From: Tretioscincus oriximinensis | Taxonomy: Eukaryota > Chordata > Lepidosauria > Squamata > Gymnophthalmidae | Direction: 5' to 3' | DNA: 64,000 bases | Assembly: GCA_022410635.1 (NCBI GenBank) | Contig: JAJVDF010000214.1 | Coordinates: 678,072 to 742,071 of the forward strand | Shown: piece after piece, positions 46,651 to 57,794 of the stretch | How positions within the stretch are numbered: position 1 is the first letter of the stretch | How the letters are laid out: every line of letters begins with the position of its first letter | Notes under the pieces: model-generated | Databases searched by the model: none | Seen by the model: the letters and a program-made list of their open reading frames with translations, nothing else | Told to the model about the DNA's origin: nothing | Position numbers and translations under genes: made by a program

Positions 46651-47712
46651 TACTCTCCCCATGCTGTTTTAACATATGAAGCCACTGGGAAAGGTCATCA
46701 GGAAATTTGGAGTGAAGTGTCATCAATATGCAAATGACACTCAGCTCTATCTCTCTGTTCCAGCTGAATCAGGAGAGGCAGTTGAAATGCTTGACAGGTG
46801 CCTGGAGGCAGTGATGGGCTGGATGGGAGCCAATAAATTGAAGCTGAATCCAGACAAGCCGGAGGTGCTGCACGTTGGAGCATCCCGAGTTCATGAAGTG
46901 GGGAGGCACCCTGTCCTTCATGGGGTAGAATTGCCTTATGAGGGACGGGTGCGAAATCTGGGAGTGCTCCTAGACTCTGCACTGACACTGGAGAATCAGG
47001 TGGAGGTAGTGGCCAGAAGCGCCTACCTCCAGTTACGTCTGGTTCACCAATTACGGCCACTTCTGAACAGGGATGATTTAGCCACAGTAATCCACACTCT
47101 GGTAACTTCCAGACTGGACTATTGTAATGCACTCTATATGGGGCTGCCCTTGAAAATGGTTCGGAAGCTGCAGTTGGTGCAGAATGCAGCAGCTAGATTG
47201 CTTACCGGAACAGCTGGCTGGACACACATCACACTGGTCTTGAAAGAGCTGCACTGGCTGCCAATCTGCTACTGAGCCCAATTCAAGGTGCTGATTTTAA
47301 TTTATAAGGCCTTAAATAATTTGGGCCCCAAAAATCTAAAGGAAGGCTTTCTCCCATACCAACCTGCCCGTGCCTTAAGGTCTGCAAGGGAGGTCCTCTT
47401 GATTGTACCATCCCTTTCAACAGCCAATGGAGTGGGGACTCGGGACAAGGCCTTCTTGGTGGTTGGCCCCAGTTTTTGGAATAGTTTCGCCCTCGAGGTG
47501 CGTCTGTNATCATTGTATTGTTTTAGAAGATCTTTGAAGACGTACCTCTTTCAACTGGCCTTTGGCTGAAGAGGTCATTTTTGTCCCCACTTTTAGATAT
47601 TGTTCTTATACTGTTTTTAATTTGTTAATTTTGTGTTGATATTTTACTGTTCACCGCTCTGAGACCTTCGGATATGGGGTGGGGTATAAATATAAATAAA
47701 TAAATAAAATAA
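46651..47712 (+). mobile_element. L2-like LINE, ORF2 C-terminal half and 3' UTR
   Basis: This is the best-preserved L2-like copy. A 199-codon open frame (46676-47275) starts within the RT palm: QYANDTQLYLS, where the family has YADD (first catalytic Asp replaced by Asn), followed by WMGANKLKLNPDK, the GVLLDSALTLENQV block, TSRLDYCNALYMGLP, LQLVQNAAARLL and LKELHWLPICY. A stop and frame change at 47273 interrupt the end, and the frame continues as LILIYKALNNLGPKNL to LFQLAFG (47569). The 3' UTR contains CTGAGACCTTCGGATATGGG and ends in AAATA repeats. The 5' two thirds (endonuclease and RT fingers) are missing, so it is a 5'-truncated dead copy. It matches 12440-13085, 28185-29236 and 56920-57790. 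Confidence 0.88.
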
Positions 47713-47893
47713 ATAATACTGAAATTGATACTGCCTTAAATTGAAGCCATATAGCTAACTACACTGTTAGCTGGGGGTTTCAGAGGAATGCCCATTAATC
47801 ACCACGGAAACCACTGAAAACAAAAATCAGCAATTGCACCCTGATAACTACTAAGCAGCAGAACTGGTTCAGCCCCCCTCAGCCCACTCNTCT
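47713..47893. other. Short unique segment
   Basis: Flanking DNA between the L2-like copy and the left target duplication of the L1-like element. Nothing was recognised. Confidence 0.35.
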
Positions 47894-47951
47894 AGTTATT
47901 GGAAAAAGGGATGTTATTGGAAAAAGAGATGAGATGCTGCACGATGGAAGG
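47894..47951 (+). repeat. Left target-site duplication of the L1-like element
   Basis: 47913-47951 matches 53604-53642 over 39 bp with two substitutions and one N (key words GTTATTGGAAAAAG and GATGAGATGCTGCA and GGAAGG). The left copy has a further tandem duplication of the first 18 bp, so 47894-47913 repeats TTATTGGAAAAAGGGATG. The L1-like body lies between the copies. Confidence 0.8.
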
Positions 47952-48113
47952 TGTCGCAAGCAGGAGTAGGTGCTTTTGGAAGCGCCTCCATCCCCTAAAC
48001 CTCCAAAAAGCTAAACATTACAAAAAATAATGCTAAATAAAAAAGAAGCAAACTGGCAGAGAGATGCAGGAACTCATTGGCCGACCTAAGTATAGGTCTG
48101 GTGGGAAGAATCG

Positions 48114-49288
48114 ATGAAGTCCACTGTAAAATTCAACCAAACGTCACAAGAATTTTCAACACCAGCATTGACAGAAGGTATGAGAGATTCAGATAAATTA
48201 GACAGAATATTGAGGAGACAAAACTCAATTGCCCAAGAAATATCATTGATAAATGAAAGACTATTAGACCTTGGGAGAGCAAGTAAAAACAATGAAAAGA
48301 AACTTTTGGAGCAACATACTAGTATAGACAAACAAGAATCCCAAATACTATCTTTGGAACTAAAAGAAAAAAAGACCCAAGAAATGCTATAAAACACCAA
48401 AAGGACCAAATAGAACTACTCACATGTAAACTTGCAGCGCTTGAGGATTGAAATAGAAGGGTCAATTTTAGCTTACGGGCAGTTCCAACCTCTGAAAAGG
48501 AACACCTGCAAGAAAAGATTATGGACTTGATAAAGGAGCAAAGCATTACAATAGAACCCAATCAAATTGAGCAAGTTCACTGTATTTTTAGGGGAATGGA
48601 TCTTCCAATTGATGTAATCATTAGATTTACGAGACAAAGTATTCTCTGCACTAAGAAAAAAATGAAACTTAAAATACAAAGACTCAAAGATACACCCAAT
48701 CTTGGATTTGTCAACAGGAACAATTAAAAAAAAGGTACCAATTAAAGGAATATACCACAAGATTGACTCAACAGAACCAATTGTTTTCAGGGATCTACCC
48801 CGCCACTATTCTAGTCTTCAAAGAGGGGTGAACATATACAGCTGCAACACCAACTGAAGCTGAGAAAATGTTAAAAAATAGGTCTGACAATGGAACAAAG
48901 AAGTGATAACACTCATGAAGAATCTCCTAAAGAACCCAGAGAGCAACGCAGNGAAAGAAGAAGAAAAAAGAAACAACAAACAAATGACCGATGAGGGCAA
49001 GAGAGTCACCACACAGACCACCCGCAACCACCGAGTACACATGATAAAGATATGATCCCATTGATACGTCAAGAGAATGTTCCAGCTAACAACATTAATA
49101 TCCCAACATCACAAGAAACTTGAGCAAAAACAATAGTGGAGGCANCACAAGAGGAAGCTTCCAAATCCAGTACTGCAGAATCGGAAGAGGAGAAATTGGT
49201 TCGAAAAACTTTGGCAATAATAAAAAAGGGAAAGACTAAAGGAAATAGCAGAGTAATACCTACAAGGTTGAGAACGGTAATGAACTAA
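48114..49288 (+). pseudogene. L1-like ORF1 protein, broken
   Basis: ORF1 of L1-type elements is an RNA-binding chaperone that trimerises through a coiled coil. Here codons from the ATG at 48114 give MKSTVKFNQ... and a Leu/Lys/Glu-rich coiled-coil region (to 48392, then a frameshift). A second frame has LAALEDXNRRVN, the start of the RRM-like domain, and SITIEPNQIEQVHCIF (about 48540-48590), then the C-terminal domain with VIIRFTRQSIL and, in another frame, ATPTEAEKMLKNR. A charged tail (EEEKLVRKTLAIIKKG) runs to a stop at 49288. The reading requires at least two frame changes and an in-frame stop in the RRM start. It was assigned by the order of domains and by position upstream of an endonuclease-RT ORF. 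Confidence 0.7.
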
Positions 49289-49624
49289 TGCACTGTTATT
49301 AGCAATGAACTAAATCAATCTGTGTTGGGTGAATCTCCAGTAATGACTATGTAATGAAAGGATACTACGATCGAATAAGGGAAGGGGAGGAGGGGGCTCC
49401 TTGGGACACATCCAGACAAGTCCATGTCTAGGAGAGAGCTAGTCATAAAGGGCAAGACGCTCTCGTGGGAGTGGGGGAGATGGGCTGGGACACAAAGGGG
49501 GGTGGAGGGATTTTTTTGGGAAGAAATAAATCAAGCAATAATAATGTTAAAAAAATCAGAACCTGTAAGAAATATAAAGTAACATTATTCAGTGTAATGA
49601 TAAATTAGTGAAATTATATGTATA

Positions 49625-52600
49625 TCTATAAATATCAATGGGGCTAANTCCCAGAATAAGCGGACAAAGATCCTATCCCTAGCTAAGAAATATTGTGCTG
49701 GAATTTTGGCTCTTCAAGAAACACACAAAAAAACTGATAATAGTCCCTTAGTAAAAAATAGAAATTGGACAAAAATATACAACTTTAGAGGTTCCTCAAA
49801 TGTCCGGGGTGTAGCAATATTAATTAACTCACAAATAAATTTCCAGCTTCTTAAATATAAAAAAGACCAAGATGGGAGGTGGGTGATGGTCAAAGGCACA
49901 ATAGATAACGAAAAAATTACGTTTGTCTGTCTATATGTCCCCAACCAAAACCAGTCATAGTTTATCAAACAAACATTCAAAGAAATACAAAAGTTTGCAG
50001 AAGGCCANCAAATTCTAACGGGTGATTTTAACAAACAATTGACCACTTCTAGACAAAGAAACTCAATGCGTTTCGATATTTCAAAAATGGGTTATTATGA
50101 TCTACATGATAACGAGAATAGACAAACTAGAGGAACATATTTTTCAGCTAGACATAACATTTATACAAACATAGATTACATAATAGCCAAGCGAACTAAC
50201 ACAATTAGAATACTAGAAGCAAAAACTTTACATCTATGGATATCAGACCATGCACCTCTTTTGATCAAATTCACCCTAGGCTTAGTCAATAGATATAGCA
50301 AATGGAGATTCAGCCCAATATTAGTATTAAAAGAGGAAACAAACAANGAACTAAGACAAAAAATAATAGATTATTACAATGACAATNATATTGGAGGTAT
50401 ATCTAGACAATTGTTATGGGACGCAGGGAAAGCAGTAATTAGAGGAGAGTGTATAGGCCTAGAAACAAGACTGAAGGGACAGTGGAATCAGGAAAAAGAA
50501 CAACTAATAGGAAAAATAGAAAGACTGCAAATAAAATTTAAAATTAAGAGAAACAGATTAAATAAAATACCTCTGGAAGGAAAAAGCAACAATTAAAGAC
50601 ACTGGAAAATAAAATAAATATAAAAGGGTACTTATATATAAGAAGTACTCACTAANCCTGGAGTTCCAAATCAATGAAATCTTTTGCAAACTATCTAAAA
50701 AAGAAAAAAGAAAAAGAGTGGATTAGAGAATTAAAAGATGAGAGGGGAATGATCTGTAAATAACAAGATAAAATAGGAGATATTTTAAAAGATTTTTACA
50801 CAGAATTATACAATGAAAAGGCAGTAGNTAGATAATATAAACATAATAAACAAAGCAATAAATGCACAAAAATTCAAACTAAATGAACCTATTAAAGAGG
50901 AAGAAATACTAAAAGCAATTAACCAACTTAAACCTAACAAATCACCAGGCCCCAATGGATATTCAACAGACTTTTACAGAGCCTTTGGTAATACACTAAT
51001 ACTAAACATATTTAAAAGACCTATTTAATGAAATTTACGAACAACACACAGTATCATCCTCATGGAAGGAAACAGAAATTATAATCTTTCCTAAAAAGGG
51101 TACAGATGCAAAAGAANCATCATCATATATACCTATCAGCCTCTGTAATGAGGATTACAAAATATTTACCAAAAGAATAGCCAATAGATTATCAAAAATT
51201 GTCCTGAAAATTATTGAAGAAGACCAATATGGATTTATAAAAGGTAGAAAAATAGTTGATCCAATAAAAAACATAGTAACTATTTGGAAATATGCTGAAG
51301 AGAAAAATAAAAAACTAGCAATACTCAAATTGGATGTACTAAAAGCTTTTGATAAAGTTAATCATATATATCTAATAAAAATATGCGAAGCATACAACTT
51401 GGGCACAACTTTTCAAAACCATTAAGAGATTATATGAAGGGAACAAAGCAAAATTAAATTTAACAATTCAAAAACTGATGATATTGCCATTAAAAACAGG
51501 ACAAAACAAGGATGTCCTTTGTCCCCAATGTTATTTATTTTATCAATAGAATCTTTAGCCAATATGATCAGGACAAATCTGAGATGGAATGGCTTCAAAA
51601 TTAACAATATTGAGGCAAAGATTAACTTATTCGCGGATGATGCATTAATAATATCAGGAGAAGCAAAGAAAAGAAAAAATAAAAACACTAAAGAAACTTC
51701 ACAAACAGTCCCGGCTACAAGTCAAGCTAAATAAATCTGAAATAATGTTCAACAAGACAAGCCCCAACGAATAATTGGAAATTAGAAGACTATCTGGACT
51801 AAAACTAGGTACAAATAAAATGAAATACCTCGGGATCTAGCTCTGTAAAAAGTCAAATAGGCTAGCAAATGCATATTTGTAGAAAAACAATTAAAGAAAT
51901 GTAAAACCAATTTTTAAATAGATTAGATCAATAAAAATGTTCATAATTGCTAACTTACTCTACCTTTCTCAAACAATAATAGAACCTATAATGGATAAAA
52001 ATTAATCAAATCAATGAATAGAATCACCAAGTGGATAAATAATAACAGGAGACCTAGACTTTAAAAACCCTATTAGCAACAGAAGAACAGGGGGGTGGTT
52101 TATACCAGACCTTAAAAAATACCACCATGCATTTCATACCANCAACTTACTTGAAATTCAATATTCAAACAAAAAATGGGCAAAACTAATAAGTATAAAT
52201 CAGATACAAGACACGGAGATAATTTTCAAAAAGCACTCTATAACAATTGAAAGATCCTGGAAAGAACCACTCAGAACATTAAACAGAATAATAAAGACAA
52301 CAAAAATTTTCCCACAAATATTCCAAACAAGATGCAACTAATATCCAATATTAATACTACAAATGAGCAAAACTTTTAAAATGCTCTAAAAGAACTAAGA
52401 AAAAGAGGAATTATTACAATTGAGCAATTATATGACCAAAACAAAGAACCCTTAACATTACACAATATAAGAACACAAATAGGGAATAGATATTGGCTTC
52501 AAGGAAATCATAAGAAAAACAGATTATAAAATTGAACAAATAATAAAAAGTAATAAACCAAGAAAGTAAAATAGGCACTGAGCAATATAAAATTCTAAAT

Positions 52601-53147
52601 AATAAAAATCAAGAAATCAAATCAGAAATTAAAAGAAAATGGGAGCAAAACATAACAATCCAGAATGATGAAATAAATAAAATAATAGTAAACATAAAAA
52701 AGGAAAATATGAATAACATAAAAGAAGCGAAAAGAAAGATCCTCCATAAATGGCATCTCACTCCAACTATAATATCTCATTACAAGCAAAATATCACATA
52801 CGTTTGCTGACATGGATGACAAACAAGAGGAGACTGCAACCATCTAATATGGGGGTGCGAAGAGGTGATTTTTTTTTGGGAAAATCATAGAAAAATAAAT
52901 AAATAAAATGCTCAATACAACTATAGTTTTATCTAATAGAATGGTTGTACTATTAACAGATCTGAATAACATAAGCCCAATTGATAGAAGAACCACAATT
53001 GAGAATCTTATAGCATGTGCACAGCTGGTAGTACTGAATGGGTGGAAAGACAAATCAAAATGGAATAAGAGCAAATGGTATGACTATATTATAGACAAAA
53101 TCATGGTAGAGATTAGAACAACTGGGGTAAATTGTAACAACAAATAG
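49625..53147 (+). pseudogene. L1-like ORF2 protein (AP endonuclease, RT), broken
   Basis: ORF2 provides the nicking endonuclease and reverse transcriptase for target-primed reverse transcription. The endonuclease is well preserved: SININGA (about 49625-49645), LALQETH (about 49708), GDFN (about 50020), NIDYIIAK (about 50168) and SDHAPLL (about 50246), which together hold the metal-binding and catalytic residues. The RT follows with KPNKSPGPNG (about 50930), LDVLKAFDKVNH (about 51331) and FADDALI (51630-51650), the catalytic aspartates still present. The C-terminal region has the Cys/His block CNHLIWGCEEVIFFW (about 52835, first Cys pair decayed) and ends NGWKDKSKW...NNK at 53147. Stops and frame changes are frequent after 50600, so no functional protein is expected. 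Confidence 0.78.
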
Positions 53148-53239
53148 GCAAAAATAAGAAAAGTAAAATAAAAATGGGGAGTGTTGACCCAACCAGACAA
53201 ACAATTAAAATTACAAATATCATATACCATGTAAATAAT

Positions 53240-53435
53240 CCAGCAAAGGAGCTAGCAGCACTTTGAGACTAACTTGAGAAAAGTGGTTGGCATAAGCTTT
53301 CGTAGACAGGTCTACTTCTTCAATAGACCTGTCTACAAAAGCTTATGCCAACCACTTTTCTCAAGTTAGTCTCAAAGTGCTGCTAGCTCCTTTGCTGGAC
53401 TTTCTGCTAGACTAACACGTNTATTTCTCTGAAAT
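53240..53435. mobile_element. 196-bp insertion with 75-bp-arm hairpin in L1 3' UTR
   Basis: 53240-53314 and 53324-53398 are inverted copies with 74 of 75 matching positions around a 9-bp loop (CTTCTTCAA). A short tail (GACTAACACGTNTATTTC) follows. The insertion is flanked by an 11-bp duplication, ATGTAAATAAT, at 53229-53239 and 53436-53446. The arms belong to the dispersed family seen at 56603-56695 and 63255-63343. The family also has the wording CGAAAGCTTATGCC and TTAGTCTCAAAGTGC known from dispersed sauropsid repeats that may be Penelope-like. Structure seen; family inferred. Confidence 0.75.
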
Positions 53436-53602
53436 ATGTAAATAATATATGACAGNTTCAACATATACAATTCAATAAAGGTAAAATCCCAAGGGGAGAG
53501 GGAGGGAAGGGAATAGGCAAATATGTAAAAGATTATCCAATGATTGCATTATTACTTTACTGTATATTTACACAAATGGATATAATCTTTTTTNAAAAAA
53601 AT

Positions 53603-53642
53603 AGTTATTGGAAAAAGGGATGAGATGCTGCATGNTGGAAGG
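53603..53642 (+). repeat. Right target-site duplication of the L1-like element
   Basis: This copy matches the left duplication (47913-47951). It directly follows the A-rich end of the element, in the order expected for target-primed reverse transcription. Confidence 0.8.
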
Positions 53643-55291
53643 CAAATATGCACTTATCAATTCAAAGGCTTGCCAAGATNCCTCACTTGGGGAACACCCA
53701 CGATGCCTATTGGCCAGGTGGGAATATGCATCCCTTCCCTTTTCCCTCCTCACACAAACCATGCCCAGAAAACCTCCCTGAAACCATAGCGAGAGCAGAA
53801 AAATTCTGAATCAAGAAAATTTACTTTTAACCCAATTNTTTGGGGAAAATCCCTCCCAAACCCAGTTGTTGTGACTGCACCTAAGTGCCAAAACAGTTTG
53901 AATTTGAATTAAAAGGAAACCCAATGTGTCCACTTGAGAGCCCAATCTTAGGAAAATTTGCTTCTACCTGGCAGTGTAAATCTTTTTAAATGACTAGCAG
54001 CTTGGAAAACAATGAGTATCTGTTAAAACTCGAATGGTTGATTGACAAAGATTTCTTTAATTGGTTGTCATTCTTGCTGTTTTATTTACAACAATATGAA
54101 ACTAGTAAAAGTCGATGAAAGATAGTCTTTTCATTTAAGTGTAGGAGAGATGCTTGAAATCCTGAGAACTACAAAAGGTACAGCAATTCCATGGATGCAG
54201 GAGGCAATCCTTCTGCAGTGTGCGATAAGGGTTCTTTAGAAAAGATGCAGAACTATCTCTGCGTATTTATTACAGATGAATAACACACAGTGAAATGTAA
54301 TGTTATGCAGATGAAATAATATTGAAATGCTACAGTGGAAACAAGATAGCATTCGGTGATCTGAGTCTTCAGCATATTTCTCGTGCTCATTAATTTGCTT
54401 TGTGCAGTGTAGGAGAGGAAATATGTAGCATTCTGCATATTAGAAGAAATAAATAAAAAACTGTAGTATGACCTTAAGCCTTTAGGGTTTGTTTGGAAAA
54501 ATATGGTAAATATAAAACATACCTATAATTCTATTCATTTTCATTTTCAGAATAGGGCATTGAGGCTTTGTAGGTACATCTATACATTTCCCCTCATGCT
54601 ATTATTGAGTGATTTGCTACATGTAAATGCAAGGATCCAGAAAGAGTGGTCATTATGCTTTTTCCAGCTAGTATGTTTCCAATGGAGGCCCTAAGTAGTA
54701 AAACAAAATGGGGAAATTATCTCCTAATGATAATTAATAATATTAATATTAATTTGATCCATTGTCTTGGGGCCCTTAAAAACCATAGTCCATAGACCAG
54801 TGCCTGCTTTGTCTATCTGGGAATGGTGCCCTGAGTTACATGGAATGATGTTCAATACCAGTGCTGAGAAATGGCATGTGGACATAAACTGCAAGAACTG
54901 CCAAGAACTGCCAAGACACAGCCCTGTTTCATTATCTTGTGCCTACCTGGCATCTGCAGTGAGATCAGAGGCTTTAGAGTGTCTACCAATTGTTTTTCCA
55001 CAGAAAAAAGTAGCAATGGCAAGTAAAAATACCCTCCAGCAGCTTTGAAACTTCAGGCAATTTTAAATGGATTTTTTTTCCTTTGAAATCACCAGCATAG
55101 CAACAAGGGGAACCAGAGCCAAAGATAGATGGGATATGGATCAGCCAAACACAACCTAGGATTTACAGCAGAGCTTCCTGGAGTGGGATGCAGAATATAT
55201 ACAGAAATAGCACTACAAAAGAGAGCTGGAAGTAATATCACAAAATCCCCTCACACACTTTGCATGTGAGGAGAACTCTGAAATCCCCTCC
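53643..55291. other. No recognisable gene
   Basis: The largest frame (54767-55048, 93 codons) has no recognised domain and contains a tandem AAGAACTGCC. No repeat family was recognised. Confidence 0.4.
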
Positions 55292-55440
55292 CCTTGTAAC
55301 AGGCAGTATTCCTGAAATGCCATTTGCAGGAAGTTGAGAACAGATAAAGGTTTTGCTTTCTTCTGTTTGAGAGTGCACTGGTGGAATGCTAAATGAGATG
55401 GGCTGTGGCCTAATACAGAAGGGCATCTCTAATGTTCTTA
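55292..55440 (+). mobile_element. CR1 LINE 3' UTR fragment
   Basis: GTAACAGGCAGTATTCCTG, AAATGCCATTTGCAGGAAG, TTGAGAACAG and GGCATCTCTAATGTTCTT match the 3' UTR of the other CR1 copies. Confidence 0.72.
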
Positions 55441-56039
55441 AAATATAAGAAAATTAAATGGTATAAGCTGTTTATAAATGTTTGCAGTAATAGATGGTTA
55501 TTTCATTTAGTGAAGATTTACTGAGACAAATTAGGTGGTATTTTGCAAAATATGGTATCTAAATATTAACTGAATACTGAAATAATAGTAGATAATCCTC
55601 NAGAATTAATTATTTATGGTGTAACTATGATTAATGTATAATGTGTTTGGATTTAGCTTATTAATATTCATGGGACTTAAATGCCATTGAGTTGAACATG
55701 AGCCCTATTACTGAGGTCTTTACATCTCTGCCTATACAGTATGTTCCATTCCCATGTTTTGTTAACTATAGTTTCTTCACAATAAGACATTTCTTTCTTT
55801 TATCAACAATGCAAGTCAAACANTCAGAGGAGGAAACAGGTCCACAGAAACTAAACAGCATCCATAATGTAGTAATATTAGGCACAAAATGATTAGCAGC
55901 AGAAAAAATGTTATTGCAAGAGCCATGATTGTCTAAACATAGAGACAGAGGAGAAGTCAACCTTGATAAGCATCTGGTGTATGTTCCCCTGGAAGTAATA
56001 GAACTGCTGATGTAAGGGGAAAACAGCAATCCAAAAATG
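55441..56039. other. No recognisable gene
   Basis: AT-rich sequence. No family recognised. Confidence 0.35.
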
Positions 56040-56320
56040 AAGAGTAATTGGGTTTTTATACCCCGTTTTTCTCACCCGAAGGGACTCAAATCAGCTTATA
56101 AGCTTATTTTTCACCCAAACACTTATATTCTCTCTTCCCCATCGCACAGTGATAGAACATTTATCTAATCAAAATTTCTTGCTTTTGAATATCTGGGTTG
56201 GCTAGAGTTGAGGGCAGCAGATGGCGCTCATTCTTCTCCACAGCTGATACAGAGCTTCGAACTCACTTCCTCTGATGAAACATCAGAGATTCTTAATCAC
56301 TGTACCACTATGCCCCTTGA
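56040..56320 (-). mobile_element. tRNA-SINE variant, antisense, with CTCF-like motif
   Basis: On the minus strand the head GGGCATAGTGGTACAGTG and GAGTTCGAAGCTC are followed by body words (CAACCCAGATATTCAAAAGC) and the tail GAGTCCCTTCGGGTGAG and GGGGTATAAAAACCC. Plus-strand 56214-56229, GCAGCAGATGGCGCTC, closely fits the CTCF consensus at the same place in the SINE as the motif in the copy at 34540. Confidence 0.7.
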
Positions 56321-56602
56321 AACATCAGGCCAACCATGCTTATGTACTGTATGAGACATTTACTGCAAGATTTCAAAGGTTTAGGATCATAGAGTCATAA
56401 TAAAAAGTATTGCCTTTTCAACTCTAAGTAATAGCTAGTTGGCCCATTGATATCCTAAAATCTAAAAGTCTGCAAATTTTGATCCTAAATGTTTCACATG
56501 CAGAAAATCTTTTATTTAATGTAACGGAAAATCTGAAGATTTTACTTACTTGTGACTGTATAGGCATCTAAAAGACTACAGAGTGAGNTAACACCAACAT
56601 AC
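56321..56602. other. No recognisable gene
   Basis: A short word AGGATCATAGAGTCATAAT near 56384 resembles the start of the CR1-group antisense fragment at 30545, but too little remains to call it. Confidence 0.3.
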
Positions 56603-56695
56603 GTGCATCTGAAGAAGTAGACAGCTTATGCCATCCATCTTTCTCCTGTTAGTCTCTAAGTGCTACTAGCCCCTTTGTTGGACCAACATACATGG
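56603..56695 (+). repeat. Hairpin-family (Penelope-like?) fragment
   Basis: CTGAAGAAGTAGAC (56609-56622), GCTTATGCC, TTAGTCTCTAAGTGC and CCCCTTTGTTGGACC match the family of the 53240 insertion. Compared with it, the segment between GTAGAC and GCTTATGCC is deleted. Confidence 0.6.
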
Positions 56696-56919
56696 ATATA
56701 CATATCTGTTTGTATAATTACAGTATAATTAATTCTGGATTGTAGGACCAGAGTTCTGTAAAATTTGTAGAATATCTTAAGTTGGAGTTCCCTTGTCTGT
56801 GAAGTTTTCACCTATTAAGCTTACCTAAATTCTATTGAATCTGACTCTTGGTCTGAAATTGACAATCCAATTCAGATTTCACAATAAAGATATTTCTAGG
56901 CACTACAATTCTCTACAAT
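56696..56919. other. Short unassigned segment
   Basis: AT-rich; nothing recognised before the L2-like copy. Confidence 0.3.
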
Positions 56920-57790
56920 GGAAAATGTGTTTAGAAGCTATGGTGGAAAATTTCAATTTGGCTTCAGGCCTAGATATGGCATTGAAACTGCTTTGCTCGC
57001 CCTTAGCTGTCTTTCTTCTCTGGGAGAAAGACAGAGGAAATGTTAGTCTGTTGGTTCTTCTGAACTTCTCCTGCACATCACAGTGGCTTCTGANACCATT
57101 GACCTTGGTATCCTTCTGGAGAAGCAATAGTGTTTAGCAGTTGGAGATACAGTTTTGCAGTGATTTTATCTCCAAGGGACGCCAGAGAGGGACTGCTAGA
57201 CAGTTTTGCTTGAATACCTGGAAACTCACTTGTGCAGTTTCTCAGAGGTCAATCTTATTTACCATGCTATTAAATATCTACATAAAGTCACTAAGTGAGG
57301 TTGTCAGGAGTTTTGAAGTGAATGTTATCAACAGGCAGATGTCATCTAGCTCTATTTTTTCATGCCACCTGAATCAGGAGAGGCTGTCAAATTTCTTAAT
57401 AAGTTTTTGAAAGCAGTAATGGGCTGGATGGGGACCAATAAATTGAAACTGAATTGAAATACAACAGAGGTGCTGTGCATTACAGGGTCTGGAATCCATA
57501 AAGGAGAGAGACATCCTATCCTTGATGGGGTTTTGTTGCCCTGGAAAGGACATAGGGGGTTCTCTTGGATGCTGTAACGCTTGATGACTCTTGATGATAC
57601 ACTCGGGAAGCTTGATGCAGAGATGCAAGTGGTGGCTAGGAGTGCATGTTTTTAACTATAGATGGCATGCATTTATAGCCTTTTCTGGACAGGGATAACC
57701 TGGTCATGTTAATCCAAGCTGTGATAACTTCCATACATGCCTAAGCACCAGCGATGGTTGCTGGTGGTGCAAATGCAGCAACTAAACTGA
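56920..57790 (+). mobile_element. L2-like LINE, RT region, heavily decayed
   Basis: Fragments of the L2-like RT appear in order across several frames: FGFRPRYGIETALLAL (about 56955), VSLLVLLNFS (about 57040), VSQRSILFTMLLNIYIKSL (about 57235-57293), the QADDxQLYL region decayed to INRQMSSSS (about 57330), NQERLS, GWMGTNKLKLN (about 57422), a GVLLPWKG-like block (about 57528) and LFLDRDNLVMLIQ (about 57690). It extends further 5' than the copy at 46651, reaching the RT fingers. It ends near GTGCAAATGCAGCAACTAAAC, where a DIRS-like relic begins. Confidence 0.72.
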
Positions 57791-57794
57791 TGCA

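Larger units (their letters stand above)
47952..53602 (+). mobile_element. L1-like LINE, near full length, decayed
   Basis: An element of about 5.65 kb with a short 5' UTR (about 160 bp), ORF1 (48114-49288), ORF2 (from 49625 to 53147) and a 3' UTR ending in an A-rich stretch before the right target duplication. Both ORFs have many stops, frameshifts and Ns. Its 3' UTR holds a 196-bp younger insertion (53240-53435). The two-ORF layout, coiled-coil ORF1, AP-endonuclease, RT and Cys-rich C-terminus place it in the L1/Tx1 group; the RT resembles the antisense fragment at 58335-59123 more than the sense fragment at 59124. A target duplication of this length is unusual for mammalian L1. Confidence 0.85.

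Noticed and set aside
53240..53435. rho-independent terminator or CRISPR-like structure
   Set aside because: Eukaryotic mobile DNA context; single hairpin far longer than terminators, and no spacer array.
54767..55048. 93-codon frame with several Cys and Trp
   Set aside because: No recognisable domain, no splice or promoter context, tandem AAGAACTGCC inside.
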